A DNA stretch of 64,000 nucleotides from Vibrio porteresiae DSM 19223 (GCF_024347055.1 NZ_AP024895.1:1860001-1924000); one strand, 5' to 3'. Counted from the stretch's first letter, positions 18,801-30,200 are shown. The notes: a model not told the origin generated them from the sequence alone. Numbers and translations are program-made.

Positions 18801-21800
18801 GCGGTACAAAGTGCAAAGTCGACACATGGCGACGTTCAATCAGCTCGCGTAGATAAGTTGGGTCTTTGTGACCTTCCGGTTTGGCCATCACTAACGTGGC
18901 CCCTACCCACAACGGCGCAAAGAACTCCCACACCGACACATCAAAACTAAAGGGAGTTTTCTGCAAAATCACGTCATCACGGTTAAAGCCATAGTCATCG
19001 ACCATCCAGCTTAAGCGGTTCACCACGCCGCGATGTTCGTTCATCACGCCTTTGGGTTTACCGGTCGAGCCTGAGGTGTAAATGATGTACGCCAAGTGAC
19101 GCGATGTAAGTCCAAGCTCAGCAGTGTCTAAGTTCTGCTGTGACTCATTTCCCCACGGCAATTTCCCTGCAAAATTCACCACTTGTACCGATGCTGGAAT
19201 CGCACCTAAGCGGCTGCGCAGTTCATTGGTGGTAATTAGAACCACCGGTTGGCTATCTTGCACCATGTATTCCAAGCGATCTTCGGGATAACCTGGGTCC
19301 ATCGGCACATACGCGCCACCGGCTTTTAAAATCGCGACTAACGCCACCACTAATTCGCTGCTGCGCTCGAGTGAAACCGCCACGCGACTATCGGGACGAA
19401 CGCCCTGCTTCACCAGCCAGTGAGCCAATTGGTTGGCGTGCGCGTTTAGCTCGGCAAAGGTGAGTTCGGTTGGCAGCGTAAAACCTTGCTCGCTCTGCAC
19501 CGCCACTTTGTGTGGCAGACGGGCGGCGGTCTCTTCAATGCGCTGGTGAATGCAGGTCTCAGTTGGATAGGCTTTTTCGGTTTGGTTAAAACCTTCCAGC
19601 ACGGTGTGCTTTTCTTGCTCATCAATCAGCAACATCTTCGCCACGGTGAGATGTTCACTATCGGCCACTAGTGCATGCAGCAAACGCTGCCAACACGCTA
19701 CATAACGTTCGATCGTTGCACGGGTAAAGAGCGATGTCGCAAAGTTTAAGAAGCCGCTAATTTCACCCTCGTGCTCATTAAGCATTAAGCTCAAATCAAA
19801 TTGCGCACTGCGCAGGTCGCTATCGATTGGGGTAACCGTCAGCCCCGGCAGATCAAACTCGCTGCGCGGAAGGTTTTGCAAGCCAAACATCACCTGAAAA
19901 ATCGGGTTATGCGCCAAACTACGACTTGGAGCGACCGCTTCCACCACTTGTTCAAACGGCAGATCTTGATGATCTTGCGCGCCCACCAAAGTGGCTTTTA
20001 CTTGGGCAATCAGATCGCTGGCAGTGAGGCTATCTGCCACATTGACTCGAATCGCTTGAGTATTGGCAAACATGCCAATCAAAGGCTCCACTTCCGTGCG
20101 AGTCCGCCCCGCAACGGGTGTGCCAATCACCACATCATCTTGATTGGCCAGTCTGCCCATTAAGGCTGCCCAACTCGCCATTAAGGTCATAAATAGGGTC
20201 GCGCCATGGCGTTTTGCCACATTGTGCAGCCCTTGGGTGAGTTGTGCATCTAACTGCACCGCCACATGGTCGCCTTGGTATTGCTGCTGCAAAGGACGAA
20301 CGAAATCGCTTGGCAGAGTTAAACACTCCGGCGCACCACTCAATTGCGCCACCCAATACTCTTGCTGAGCAGTCAGTTGTTCACCACTTAAATAGCGTTG
20401 CTGCCAGAGGGCAAAATCAGTGTACTGAATCGCCAGTGGCGCGAGTGCTGCGACCTGTCCACGCAGGTGCGCCTGATAACCTTGGGTCAATTCCGAAATC
20501 AAAATGCCCATCGACCAGCCATCGGCAATCACATGGTGCATCGCAATGAAAAGATGATGCTCTTGGTCACTCACTTTGGCTAACTGCGCCGCGACCAAAT
20601 GCCCTTTATTAAGGTCAAAGTGAGGATTAAACGTGACATTGTCACCTTGTTCCACCACCAGCAAAGGAAACTCTCTTGCCAGCGGATCAACCACTTGCAC
20701 GGCCTTGCCATCGCGATAGTCAATGCGAGTACGCAAAGTGCCGTGACGCTGCATAATATCGTTCAGAGCTTGACGTAATGCCGTCATGCTCAGGTTACCC
20801 ACCAAACGTACCCCACCGGAAATAGTGTAAGCCGCTTGCGACTCTGGCTCCATTTGCGCAAGGAACCACAACCGCTGCTGAGCTAATGAAAGCGGAATAT
20901 CACCCTCATGTGCTGCAGTAATTGGACGAAGTGCTAACGAAGTCGCCTCTTGCAACTGATGAGTACTGAGCGCCAGTTCGCTCGCTAACCCACTTAATTG
21001 GGGATGCGCAAACAGCGTGGTCAACGACAACTCCAATCCGAGTTCACTGCGAATACGCGCCGCCAATTGCGTCGCCATTAACGAATGGCCACCCAGTTCA
21101 AAGAAGTTATCCTCGCGGCCCACTTGCTCAACACCAAGAAGCACGCTCCAAATCGCGGCCAGTTGGCATTCCAGTTCCCCTTGCGGCGCACTGTAAGCGC
21201 GGCGCACAAACGCAGAATCGTCCGGTTGAGGCAGCGCTCTTTTATCTATTTTGCCGTTGGCAGTCAGTGGCATAGTCTCAAGTGCGACAAAGGCTGCCGG
21301 CACCATGTAATCAGGTAGCACCTCCGCCAAAGCGCTGCGTAACTCATCAATGTCGAGCTGGCGAGCGGCATCGCTATTTTTAGCAGTAAAGTACGCCACT
21401 AGGCGTTGCTGTTGACCGTCGCTTTGTGCCACGACAACCGCTTCTTCAATACTCTGTTGCTGCTGCAATACGGCTGCAATTTCACCCAGCTCAATCCTAA
21501 ATCCACGAATCTTCACTTGGTCATCGTTACGACCAAGAAATTCAAGCGTGCCATCTTGGTTCCAACGTGCCAGGTCACCACTGCGATACATGCGGGCATT
21601 GGGTTTGTCGCTAAATGGGTCAACAACAAAGCGCTCTTGAGTCATGTCGGGGCGGTTGACATAGCCGCGCGCCACGCCAGCGCCACCAATGTAGATTTCG
21701 CCCACCACGCCACGCGGCACCAATTGACCATAAGCGTCCAGCAAATAGACACAGGTATTGGTGAGCGGACGGCCAATCGGCAAACTGCTCTGCTGCGCAG

Positions 21801-24237
21801 ATATCAGGCCAGAGGTGGCGACTACGGTAGTCTCGGTTGGACCATAGTTATTAAACAGCGAATAGGTCGCACTGGCCGGAGCAAGGCGATTAAGCTTGTC
21901 CCCGCCAACGAGCAGCGCACGTAATTTTTCAGGTTGAACCTCGCGAGCGAACGCCAACTCAGCAATCGGCGTCGATAAAAAGCCCACTTCAATCGGCTGC
22001 GCCTGCCACCAGGTCAGCAACGCTTCTGGATCTTTCGAGACCGCGAGCGTTGGCATCGTAATGCACGCCCCCACCGTCAGTGACGGCCAAATTTCCCATA
22101 CCGCAGCGTCAAAGCCCATACCAGCCAAGGCAGACGTACAGGTGCCAGCGCCAACTTGGAACGTCTCTTGATGCCATTCGATCAAATTATTGAGTTGACC
22201 ATGTTCGACCATGACCCCTTTCGGTAACCCTGTCGAACCAGAGGTATAAATGATGTAGGCCAAATTGGCTGGCGTTAAACCTTCAACGCACAGATTCTCT
22301 TTGCTCTCATTTTGCCAAAGCGCAGCGTCAGTCGTGACATTGACCACTTTGCCGCTAAAACGCTGTTCAGCATCAGACGCCTGTGCATTTGCAGAAAGCA
22401 TCTGCGCGATATCCACATAACCATCGCTCAGTACCAATTGTGGCTGGCTGTCACTGAGCATGTAAGCAATGCGCTCTGTCGGATAAGCTGGATCCATCGG
22501 CACATAACCTGCACCCGCTTTGAGTGTCGCGAGCATCGCAACAATCCACTCACAACTGCGGTCAAAGCAGAGTGCCACGCGGCTTTCGCTGCCCACACCT
22601 TGTTTAACCATCCAGTGCGCAAGCTGATTAGCGCGCGTGTTCAATTCACCGTAAGTGAGATGGTCATTGTCGGTCATTACCGCAACAGAATCAGGCGATT
22701 GGTACGCGTAACATTCCACCTTTTGATGAATCAGTTGCACGTTTTGTAACGGGCGACTCAGCGGATTGAGATCACGAAGTAACTGCTGCTTTTCGTTTGC
22801 AGAAATAATGGCTAAAGATTGCACTGGTGCAGTGGCGTTGCTTACCATCGCCGCCAACAGCGCTTGCCAATAACCGACCAAACGCGCTGCGGTTTCTGGC
22901 GTAAAGAGTGCGCTAGCAAAGCTAAGCTGCCCCACTATTTGCTCGTCCTGCTCGCTCACTACCAAGCTTAAATCGAACTTCGCGGTGGTCACCGGTTGTG
23001 CCAATTCGCTGATGGTTAAGCCAGGCAAAGTCACTTGCGCTTGCGGCAAGTTTTGCAGGGCAAACATCACTTGGAAAACAGGGCTATGCGCTAACGAGCG
23101 CTGGGGTGAAATCGCTTCAACCACTTTTTCAAATGGCAACTCTTGATGGCTTTGCGCCGCCACGGTGGTGGCTTTCACTTGCGCAAGCAGCTCAACGGCT
23201 GTTACAGGCTGGGAAAGATCAACGCGCATTGCTTGCGAGTTAACAAACATACCCATCAAAGGCTCGGTTTCTTCGCGCATACGACCGGCAATTGGTGAGC
23301 CGACCACAATGTCATCTTGTCCAGAAAGGCGGGCTAACAGCGCTGACCAACTCGCCAGTAGCGTCATGTATAAGGTGCAACCTTGCGCCTGCGCCAAGGA
23401 TTTGATTGCTGAGGTTAACTGGCTATCGAGCGCCACATCAACCGCCTCACCTTGATAACTTTGCACTGCGGGGCGAGAAAAATCGGTCGGTAAAGATAAG
23501 CAATCAGGAATGCCCGCAAGCTGGTCTTGCCAATAAGCTTGCTGCGCCGCTAACGCATCTTGACGCGATTCTCGTTGCCACAAAGCAAAGTCACCATATT
23601 CAATCGCAAGTGGCGCCAGTTGCGGCGCTTGATTCATCACCAGCGCGCGATAACACTCATTCAGTTCACTGGTAAAAATGCCCATCGACCAACCATCGGA
23701 GATGATGTGATGCATCGCGATCTGCAGCCAATGCTCATCTTGTGCGTGCTCATCATGCTCGATCGTGACTAAACGCGCCGCCACTAATGGCCCCTGCTCC
23801 AAATCGAATTTTGGGGTAAACGGCGTCGCTAACGCCGCTGCACGACTCATTTGGATTGGCGTCATTGGAAACTGACGCAACTGCGTATCGATTTTTTGCA
23901 GCGGCGTGCCATCGCGTGTTTCGATGCGAGTTCTTAATGCACTATGGCGAATTAGCACCTGATTGAGCGCCGCTTGCAGCGCCTCTTTATCCAACTCACC
24001 TTGCAAGCGAATGCCTCCTTCAATCAGGTAGGCACTGTCGCTGGCATCGCCCATTTGTGCCAAAAACCACAAACGCTGCTGCGCCATAGACAATGGATAG
24101 GTATCCAAGTGTGCAGGAGCGATAGCATTTTCTTGCTCCAGCTCCATTTCGGCTCCTTGGCTTTCTAATTGCTCAAGCAGCGCCATCATCTCTTCTGGAG
24201 TGAGGTTCTCAAGATCAAAATCGGTCATATCAGCCAT
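12865..24237 (-). CDS. NRPS-C, three-module terminal synthetase, C-A-T-C-A-T-C(dual)-A-T-TE-TE
   Basis: 3790 residues, the releasing subunit of the A-B-C line. Module 7: C (about 45-480, HHIISDGWS), A (500-1000, leucine pocket D-A-W-F-L-G-N-V-V), T (about 1045). Module 8: C (1110-1540, HHVIADGWS), A (1560-2060, serine pocket D-V-W-H-F-S-L-V-D as in EntF), T (about 2105). Module 9: dual E/C domain (from 2200, LFHHMLATQGD and HHLCNDHTTLE), A (2640-3140, serine again), T (about 3185). Two intact-looking thioesterases follow: TE1 (GWSFGG at about 3322; GEHQLL) and TE2 (GHSFGG at about 3616; NHVRLL). Tandem TEs occur in some Pseudomonas and Lysobacter lipopeptide synthetases, where one usually cyclises. 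The start overlaps the end of NRPS-B by eight bases and has AAGGGG seven bases upstream, so translation is probably coupled. The acidic N-terminus (about residues 1-40) may serve for docking to NRPS-B. Confidence 0.95.
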   Translation of the reverse strand: MADMTDFDLENLTPEEMMALLEQLESQGAEMELEQENAIAPAHLDTYPLSMAQQRLWFLAQMGDASDSAYLIEGGIRLQGELDKEALQAALNQVLIRHSALRTRIETRDGTPLQKIDTQLRQFPMTPIQMSRAAALATPFTPKFDLEQGPLVAARLVTIEHDEHAQDEHWLQIAMHHIISDGWSMGIFTSELNECYRALVMNQAPQLAPLAIEYGDFALWQRESRQDALAAQQAYWQDQLAGIPDCLSLPTDFSRPAVQSYQGEAVDVALDSQLTSAIKSLAQAQGCTLYMTLLASWSALLARLSGQDDIVVGSPIAGRMREETEPLMGMFVNSQAMRVDLSQPVTAVELLAQVKATTVAAQSHQELPFEKVVEAISPQRSLAHSPVFQVMFALQNLPQAQVTLPGLTISELAQPVTTAKFDLSLVVSEQDEQIVGQLSFASALFTPETAARLVGYWQALLAAMVSNATAPVQSLAIISANEKQQLLRDLNPLSRPLQNVQLIHQKVECYAYQSPDSVAVMTDNDHLTYGELNTRANQLAHWMVKQGVGSESRVALCFDRSCEWIVAMLATLKAGAGYVPMDPAYPTERIAYMLSDSQPQLVLSDGYVDIAQMLSANAQASDAEQRFSGKVVNVTTDAALWQNESKENLCVEGLTPANLAYIIYTSGSTGLPKGVMVEHGQLNNLIEWHQETFQVGAGTCTSALAGMGFDAAVWEIWPSLTVGACITMPTLAVSKDPEALLTWWQAQPIEVGFLSTPIAELAFAREVQPEKLRALLVGGDKLNRLAPASATYSLFNNYGPTETTVVATSGLISAQQSSLPIGRPLTNTCVYLLDAYGQLVPRGVVGEIYIGGAGVARGYVNRPDMTQERFVVDPFSDKPNARMYRSGDLARWNQDGTLEFLGRNDDQVKIRGFRIELGEIAAVLQQQQSIEEAVVVAQSDGQQQRLVAYFTAKNSDAARQLDIDELRSALAEVLPDYMVPAAFVALETMPLTANGKIDKRALPQPDDSAFVRRAYSAPQGELECQLAAIWSVLLGVEQVGREDNFFELGGHSLMATQLAARIRSELGLELSLTTLFAHPQLSGLASELALSTHQLQEATSLALRPITAAHEGDIPLSLAQQRLWFLAQMEPESQAAYTISGGVRLVGNLSMTALRQALNDIMQRHGTLRTRIDYRDGKAVQVVDPLAREFPLLVVEQGDNVTFNPHFDLNKGHLVAAQLAKVSDQEHHLFIAMHHVIADGWSMGILISELTQGYQAHLRGQVAALAPLAIQYTDFALWQQRYLSGEQLTAQQEYWVAQLSGAPECLTLPSDFVRPLQQQYQGDHVAVQLDAQLTQGLHNVAKRHGATLFMTLMASWAALMGRLANQDDVVIGTPVAGRTRTEVEPLIGMFANTQAIRVNVADSLTASDLIAQVKATLVGAQDHQDLPFEQVVEAVAPSRSLAHNPIFQVMFGLQNLPRSEFDLPGLTVTPIDSDLRSAQFDLSLMLNEHEGEISGFLNFATSLFTRATIERYVACWQRLLHALVADSEHLTVAKMLLIDEQEKHTVLEGFNQTEKAYPTETCIHQRIEETAARLPHKVAVQSEQGFTLPTELTFAELNAHANQLAHWLVKQGVRPDSRVAVSLERSSELVVALVAILKAGGAYVPMDPGYPEDRLEYMVQDSQPVVLITTNELRSRLGAIPASVQVVNFAGKLPWGNESQQNLDTAELGLTSRHLAYIIYTSGSTGKPKGVMNEHRGVVNRLSWMVDDYGFNRDDVILQKTPFSFDVSVWEFFAPLWVGATLVMAKPEGHKDPTYLRELIERRHVSTLHFVPPMLQMFLEGTEHSRCPSLRLMFCSGEALPAETIRRTYQTLPHVELHNLYGPTEAAVDVTQWHCPRDLVGDRVSIGSSVANTRMYVLDSQGQPAPLGVAGEIFIGGVQVARGYLNRDDLTAERFVRDPFVADENATMYKTGDVGRWLADGTIEYQGRNDDQVKIRGFRVELGEISSALKGCTDVLEAVVIARGTSANKQLVGYFTSEQVLSIEAIKAQMGERLPEYMVPAALMQIEAIPLTPNGKMDRKALPEPAEEAFVHRVYVAPQGEQERLLASLWQQLLGTEQVGRFDSFFELGGHSLLAIQLIENLRRQGWELKIKVLFSQPVLADVAASLVAQRQQVAIAENLIPQTCHYITPDLLPLVTLSQKEIDQIAKQVPGGMSNIQDIYPLAPLQEGMLFHHMLATQGDPYVSRFIQAFTQQESLEKFVSALNQVVARHDILRTAIAWEGLQEPVQVVWRSAEITIQDVVLTGEEDVALQLQRHFSPEFTRMDLHHAPLIRAYRVEDKANGRWLLCLLIHHLCNDHTTLELMVAEVMAILSGKEEQLTPSVPFRQFVARTRMEQEDEVHQAYFRRELAHIDEPCAPFGLLEADLAQETQQHIELPDDLAQRIRALVNEQHISAASLFHLAWGIVLSHTVGRSEVVFGTVLFGRMNAGESADKALGMFLNTLPVRVHLQGQSIAHALKATHQSLAELLEHEHAPLSLAQQCSGLPAKTPLFSSMVNYRYQAAADEQNDASFASEVIFSEERTSYPVSMNINDHIGAGFSLDVHVERSVGAQRVGQMLITALEQLVADTLAPVESIQVLAQTEREWVLEGFNQTEKAYPTESCIQQRIEETAAKLPHKVAVQSEQGFTLPTELTFAELNAHANQLAHWLVKQGVRPDSRVAVSLERSSELVVALVAILKAGGAYVPMDPGYPEDRLEYMVQDSQPVVLITTNELRSRLGAIPASVQVVNFAGDLPWASESTQNLDPNALGLTSRHLAYIIYTSGSTGKPKGVMNEHRGVVNRLSWMVDDYGFNCDDVILQKTPFSFDVSVWEFFAPLWVGATLVMANPEGHKDPSYLRELIERRHVSILHFVPPMLQMFLEGTEHSRCSSLRLMFCSGEALPAETIRRTYQTLPHVELHNLYGPTEAAVDVTQWHCPRDLVGDRVSIGSSVANTRMYVLDSQGQPAPLGVAGEIFIGGVQVARGYLNRDDLTAERFVRDPFVTDPNATMYKTGDVGRWLADGTIEYQGRNDDQVKIRGFRVELGEISSALKGCSDVLEAVVIARGTSANKQLVGYFTSEQLLSIEAIKAQMGERLPEYMVPAALMQIEAIPLTPNGKMDRKALPEPAEEAFVRQQFVAAQTEMELMLALVWQELLGIAQVGRFDNFFELGGHSLLAVKLVNQLQQRGLNLDLATLFSTPVLSELAQRLTHQEQADQKPTGSDRLTIAFRDTGSETPLFIVPEASGETLYGPLLTAHINEQIPVYGLVAPDRRKPSLKTVQKVAEHYVRAIRQIQPHGPYRLVGWSFGGTMAYEIAAQLMGQDEQIEFLGVIDRWAIAPQFEREHHQGLRFADIEQEIAFMSREIVEYQVVNGTDSGISEEEVRVLLTESERWQDHFCLAQKMAILPGDWNAEYYYNWLIHRRDLLHADYQAPSLPVVLDLFVAQQRPVEEQGLHDPYLAWDQVLPSDAIRVIPLAGEHQLLISEPYVESTGAAISQAIQARAHHKEAQSNHTYDPVVKLQLGKGDCAQVFCIPGAGDNVFSFMDLAQQIGDDVSIYGLQPRGLWGKEAPHASVKAAASFYCHALQKHLSDQPLHIVGHSFGGWVALELVNQLEEMGIPVASLTIADSRVPNPEQQEYTDVAAMMKLVSLFEMQGVELHLSAEILESLSFNERLRRVHQSLIAQRVMPATSRVNHLEGIFRVFATNIRTSYWPERQPQAPIGLLLSQEATALQRQGWLAWQPTIEIAQSTANHVRLLKAPYVQQLAQLIAL
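14790..16353 (-). repeat. Ser adenylation-domain repeat, copy 3 (module 9)
   Basis: One of three near-identical segments of about 1.56 kb encoding the Ser-type A domain, from EGFNQTEKAYPTE through KALPEPAEEAF. Conservation includes most third codon positions, seen by matching long blocks against 18032-19596 and 34412-35978. This points to recent duplication or ongoing gene conversion. Confidence 0.85.
18032..19596 (-). repeat. Ser adenylation-domain repeat, copy 2 (module 8)
   Basis: Second of three near-identical Ser-type A-domain segments, with the same boundaries. Similarity to the NRPS-A copy continues a little further into the linker to the carrier domain (ccttgcggcgcaacataa in both), whereas copy 3 diverges there. 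Confidence 0.85.
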
Positions 24238-27200
24238 TGATTTTCCCCTTAAACAATTTTTGTGCCGCAGCAGCCAGATCCTTCTGCTTAAAGGCAGATA
24301 ACTTAATCAGTGCCATACGTGTTGCGAGTGCTTTTAATGTTGGATGGTCAAAAAGATCCGCGATCGTCAGTGGGATCGCAGTTTGAGTTTTCACGCGAGA
24401 AATCAGTTGAACCGCCAGCAAAGAGTGGCCGCCCAGTTCAAAGAAATGGTCATCACGTCCTACTTGTGGCGTCGCCAGCAACTCACACCAAATGGCGGCT
24501 AACTGCTGCTCTAACGCCCCTTTCGGTGCTTGATATTCATGGTGAGCCAACGCATTATCGTCTGCCTCAGGTAAGGCTTTGCGATCGACTTTACCATTGG
24601 CCGTCAGCGGCAACTGGCTAAGCTCAACAAAAGCACTTGGCACCATATAAGCAGGCAGATGCTGTTGCAGCGCCACTTTCAGTTGATTGCTGGTCAGCGC
24701 TTGGTGTGACGTTTTAGTGAAATAGGCAATCAAACGTTTGTTGGCCGCACTTTCACCTTGGGCAATCACAATCGCATCATCAATTTCCGGCAAGGCTTGC
24801 AGCGCTGCTTCAATCTCACCCAACTCAATACGATAGCCACGAATCTTGACCTGAAAATCGTTACGGCCAAGAAACTCTATCGTGCCATCGGCTAAACGTC
24901 GGCCCAAATCGCCACTGCGATACATACGCGCGCCCGGTTGTTGGCTAAATGGATTCAACAAGAAGCGCTGCTTAGTCAGCTCCGGCTGACCTAGATATTC
25001 CAACGCCACCCCTTCACCCGCGATGACAATTTCCCCCACACTGCCCATTGGCACTGGATTTTGGAGCTCATCCAGCAGATACACTTGGGTATTGCCAATC
25101 GGTTTGCCTAGCGGAATAGAACGGTTTACATCGGTGACTTGCGTGATCTCATGGGTAAGCGCAAAGGTCGTTGTTTCTGTTGGACCGTATCCGTTAAGCA
25201 GGTGTTTAGGGGCATGTTGAGTCAGCACATCGCGAATGGTGTGCGGATCAAGCACATCACCACCGACCATCAAATAGCGCAGTTGAGCAAACGCTTTGCC
25301 TAGAGCGCTGGCGTATTGGTTAAACAGTCCAACGGTTAGCCACAAGACCGATACTCCTTGCTCGACCAAATGATCGGCCAGAGCATCAGGATTAAGCAGT
25401 CGCTCTTTACTGATCACCACAACCGCCGCGCCATTGAGTAGCGGTCCCCAAATCTCCATGGTGGTGGCATCAAATGCTGGGTTCGCGGCTAACGCCACGC
25501 GGTCATGGCTACTGAATTCCAAATAACCATTATTAAGTACCAAACGGCTGATGGCACGGTGCGGCACAACCACCCCTTTCGGCTGCCCGGTCGAACCTGA
25601 GGTGTACATGATATAGGCTGGCGCATCGCCACTGATGGCCGTTGCTACGTTGGCAAAATTACCCGCACTTTGGGCACTCAGTTGACGACTGACCACCAGA
25701 TGATCGATGGCTAATTCAGCAGAAGGCAACGGCTGCGTTTTGTCGGCGGGTTGTTCTGCGACCAACAACAATCGTGCGCGGCTATCGCTAACGATAAACT
25801 GCTGACGATCCAATGGCGCATTGATGTCCATCGGCACATACACCGCGCCACATTTGACGATCGCCAGCTCGGCAATGACCAGTTCAATCGAACGCTCCAT
25901 ACACACGGCCACGGTATCGCCAGTGTGGATACCACGTTGCAACAAGCGATGGGCCAGTTGGTTGGCAAGCACATTCAGGGTTTGATAGGTAAGACGCGTC
26001 TCCTCTTCCACCAGCGCAATCGCATCGGGATAACGATTCGCCACGTTTTCAAACCGCTGTGCAATGGAAATCGCGCGGCCAAACTCATGAGTGGTTTGAT
26101 TGTATTGATAAAGCACCTGTTCACGCTCAACGCTACCCAGCATCGGCAAAGCGGTGATTGGCGTATGAGGCGCGGCAAGCATGCCTTGCAGCACGGTTTG
26201 CCAATAACCAATCAAACGTTCAATGCGCGCTGGCGCAAACAGTGCCGTGGCGTAGTTGAGCTGACCACGCAGTTCTCCTTGCTCTTCACTCACCAGCAGG
26301 CTCAAATCACACTGCGCGGTGGTGACCGGTTCATTGAGTACCTCCAGGGTTAGCCCTTTAAGCACAGCACTGGCTTGCGGCATATTTTGCAAGGCAAACA
26401 TCACTTGGTAGATCGGACTATGGGCAGGATTACGCTCAGGTGCTACTGCTTCAACCATCCGCTCAAACGGCAAATCTTGATGCTCTTGAGCATTGAGCGC
26501 CGTGGCTTTAACTTGGGCAAGTAACTGCTGAGTAGTAATGGCGCTATCAATGGTCACACACATAGGCTGCGTGTTGACAAACATCCCTAGCAGCGCTTCG
26601 GTTTGCGCCGAGCTACGTCCAGCAATCGGTGTGCCGATGATCACTTCGTCTTGATGCGCCACGCGCGCCATGACCGTTGACCATGCAGCCAACAGCACCA
26701 TATACAAGGTGCAACCTTGCTCGCGGGCAAATTGGTTAAGACGTGCCGTCAGTGCTGCGTCCAGTGCCACTGGGCAACTCGCGCCAGCAAAATCTTGTTT
26801 TTCTGGACGCGGGTGATCGGTTGGCAGATCAAGATAGTGCGGATAGGCAGCCAGCTGTTTTACCCAATAGGCTTGCTGCTGCGCTAAGGTCTCTTGCATC
26901 GCATCACTGTGCTGCCATGCGGCAAAATCGCCATAGTTAATCGTCAGCTCTGGCAGGTTAGCCGCCTGATGCTGAACATGCGCTGCATATAATGCACTCA
27001 ATTCCGCAATGAAGTTCGCCATTGACCAACCATCAGCGATGATATGATGCATCGCAATACGCAGTTCGTGGTGTGTCGCATCCAAGGTGCACAGCTGCGC
27101 TGCCACCAAATGTCCGGTGGCCAAATCAAAACGAGGGGCAAATTCAGCGCTACCCTGAGTGATGATCAGCGGGAAGGTTTGACGCTGCGTGTCCACTTCT

Positions 27201-30200
27201 TGATACGCCACACCAGAAACGGAGCCAAAGCGGGTGCGCAAACTATCATGGCGCAGGTAAAGGGCATCTAATGCTGCTTCAAGTGCAGCAATATCAAGCT
27301 GACCCGTAATGGCGACGCCGCTTTTAATCACATAGGCGGCACTAATAGTGGCATCCATTTCACACAAGAACCAAATGCGTTGCTGAGCCAGAGATAATGG
27401 CGCTCGGCTCTGATCAGCGCGCGGCGTGATCACTTCGCTGCCACCAGCTTGTGATCGTGTTGTTGATTCAGTCACATCCAACTGCAGGGCATTGACCAAA
27501 TCACTGAGCACTGGATGCTCGAACAAGGCGCTAAGACCAATCTCTAATCCGTGCAAGCTACGTGCACGGTGCGTCATTTGCACGGCCAGCAGTGAATGAC
27601 CGCCAAGTTCAAAGAAGTTATCGCTGCGCCCGACTTGGGCCACGTGCAATAGCTCACCCCACAGATCCGCCAGTGCTTGTTCCGCTTTACCCTGTGGTGC
27701 TTGATACGCATGACGCACCAGCCCAACGTCGCTAGGCTCAGGCAAGGCGCGGCGATCCAGTTTGCCATTGCTGGTCAGCGGTAAACGCTCTAATGCCATC
27801 CAAGCCGCTGGCACCATGTAATTCGGCACTAGGCTGGCAACGTGATCGCGCAGAGCTTCAATCTCAATATCATCACCAACAAAATAGGCCACCAAACGCT
27901 GATCACCATTGGCGGTTTTTTGCGCCACGACGGCCGCATCGCGAATATCACCAAAACCACGGACACAGGCTTCAATTTCGCCCAACTCGATCCGAAAACC
28001 GCGGATTTTCACTTGATCGTCGTTACGGCCAAGATACTCAATCGAACCATCGGCTAACCAACGCCCTAAGTCACCGGATTTGTACATGCGAGTAAGGCCG
28101 TCGTTAACGAACGGATCAAGCAGAAAACGTTCTGCGGTTAACTCAGCGCGATTAAGATAACCGCGCGCCACTCCTGCGCCGCTCACATAGAGCTCACCGG
28201 TTACCCCAACAGGTACAGGCTGTTGATGCTCATCCAATAGGTACAAACGCAGATCTTTTAGGCCGCGTCCGATCGGGCTTGCGCCAGTGCGCTGCACATC
28301 GTCGGCTGAAAGCGGATAGTAAGTGGTATGCACCGTAGTTTCGGTAATACCGTACATATTGACCAGTTGCGTTGCCCCATTATCAGGGCGAGCATACCAA
28401 GGGGCTAAGGCAGAAAGCTCCAAGGCTTCCCCACCAAAAATTACATAACGCAGCGCATGCTGTGCATCGCTTGGGGCAAACGACCGCTGCGCGCTAATCA
28501 GTTGACGAAACGCACTTGGCGTTTGGTTCAGCACCGTCACTTTTTCGGCACACAACAGTTGATAGAAGGCTTCAGGTGCTCGTGAAATCAAATGCGGCAC
28601 TACCACTAAACGACCACCAAACAGCAGCGCGCCCCAAATTTCCCACACCGAGAAATCAAACGCATAAGAGTGAAACAGCGTCCACACATCGTGCTCGTTA
28701 AATTGATAGTCCGCTTGGGTTGCTTCCATCAAGCGCAGCACATTGTGATGTTCAACCATCACGCCCTTCGGTTTACCCGTTGAGCCGGAAGTGTAGATGA
28801 TGTACGCCATGTGCTCAGCCGTCAGACCCATCGCCTCTGCATCGACGTTAGCTTGAGATTCCTGTTGCCATTGCGGCTTATCAAGCAAAGCTAAAGTGGC
28901 GTCTTTTGGCAATTCGCCAAGTTTGTCGATGAGCGCAGTGGTGGTGATCACCACCTGCGGCGCGGAATCTTGCAATGAGTATTCCAAACGCTCTTTGGGA
29001 TAGTTCGGATCAAGCGGGACATAAGCGCCACCGGCTTTCAATGTGGCCAGAATCGCCACCAGTAATTGCTCACTGCGATCTAAGGCAATTGCCACGCGGC
29101 TATCCGGGCGAACACCCTGTTTTTGTAACCAGTGCGCCAGTTGGTTAGCTCTGGCATTAAGCTGCGCATAGCTTAAATGAGCCTCACCAAAACTGACTGC
29201 AATACGTTGTCCATAGCGGGCTACGCACTGCTCAAAACGCTGATGAATCAGTTGGTTAACCGGCAGAAGCTGCTGATTTTGGTTGAACGTTTGCGTCACC
29301 AATTCTCGTTCACTGGCACTGAGCCAATTGACCGCATCGACCGCTTGTTGGTCATTTGCCATCCATTCATTCAGCAGTTGACGCCAACACGCCAGGTAAC
29401 GCGCCATGGTGTCTGGGCGAAATAGTGCAGCAGCAAAACGTAAATCCCCTTCGATGCAGCCGTTATTCCAGCCAAGAGAGAGAGAAAGGTCAAACTGAGC
29501 CTGAGTGTGCTCGCCATGAATATCAAACACTTGGGTGCGGAGATCACCCAATTGCAATTGCGCTGAGTTGGCATCATGCCAAGCGAACATCACTTGAAAC
29601 AGAGGTGTGTAAGCCAGTGAGCGGTTCGGTTTTAGCTGCTCTACCACCTGATCAAATGGCAAATCTTGATTGGCCTGTGCTGCGATATTGCGTGCTTTGA
29701 CTTGCGCCAAATAGTCACTCACGCTTTGTCCCTGCGGGTGCGCAATGCGCAGCGCTAACGTGTTGGCGAAAAAGCCAATTAAGCCTTCCGTTTCGCGGCG
29801 CGAACGGTTAGCAATCGGCGAGCCAATCACCACCTCTTCTTGCCCAGCCAAACGCGACAACAGGGATGCCCAAGCCGCCAGCATAACCATGTAATCGGTC
29901 ATGCCGTGCTGCTGGCTAAACTGATGCAGTTGCGCGGAAAACTCAGCATCAAACGCCACCGGCAAGCGACCACCTTGGTAACTCTGTTTTTCTGGACGAG
30001 GAAAATCGGTCGCAAGCAACAGTTGCTCTGGCGCACCGGTTAAGGTGTCGCGCCAAAATTCACTCTGTTTCTGTGCTGCCGCACTTTGTAACCATTCACG
30101 TTGCCATACCGCATAGTCCGCGTATTGACACGCCAGTTCCGGTAAGGCTGGGTGCTCGGTGTTGCTTGTCGCTGCTTGCGCATAGAGAGAGCTCAACTCT

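Noticed and set aside
25751..26353. 200-codon plus-strand frame
   Set aside because: It lies opposite the NRPS-B C/A-domain junction, has no domain or ribosome site, and its sequence is the antisense of a strongly conserved gene. Similar frames at 21406-21924, 22312-22749 and 30073-30522 were rejected for the same reason.
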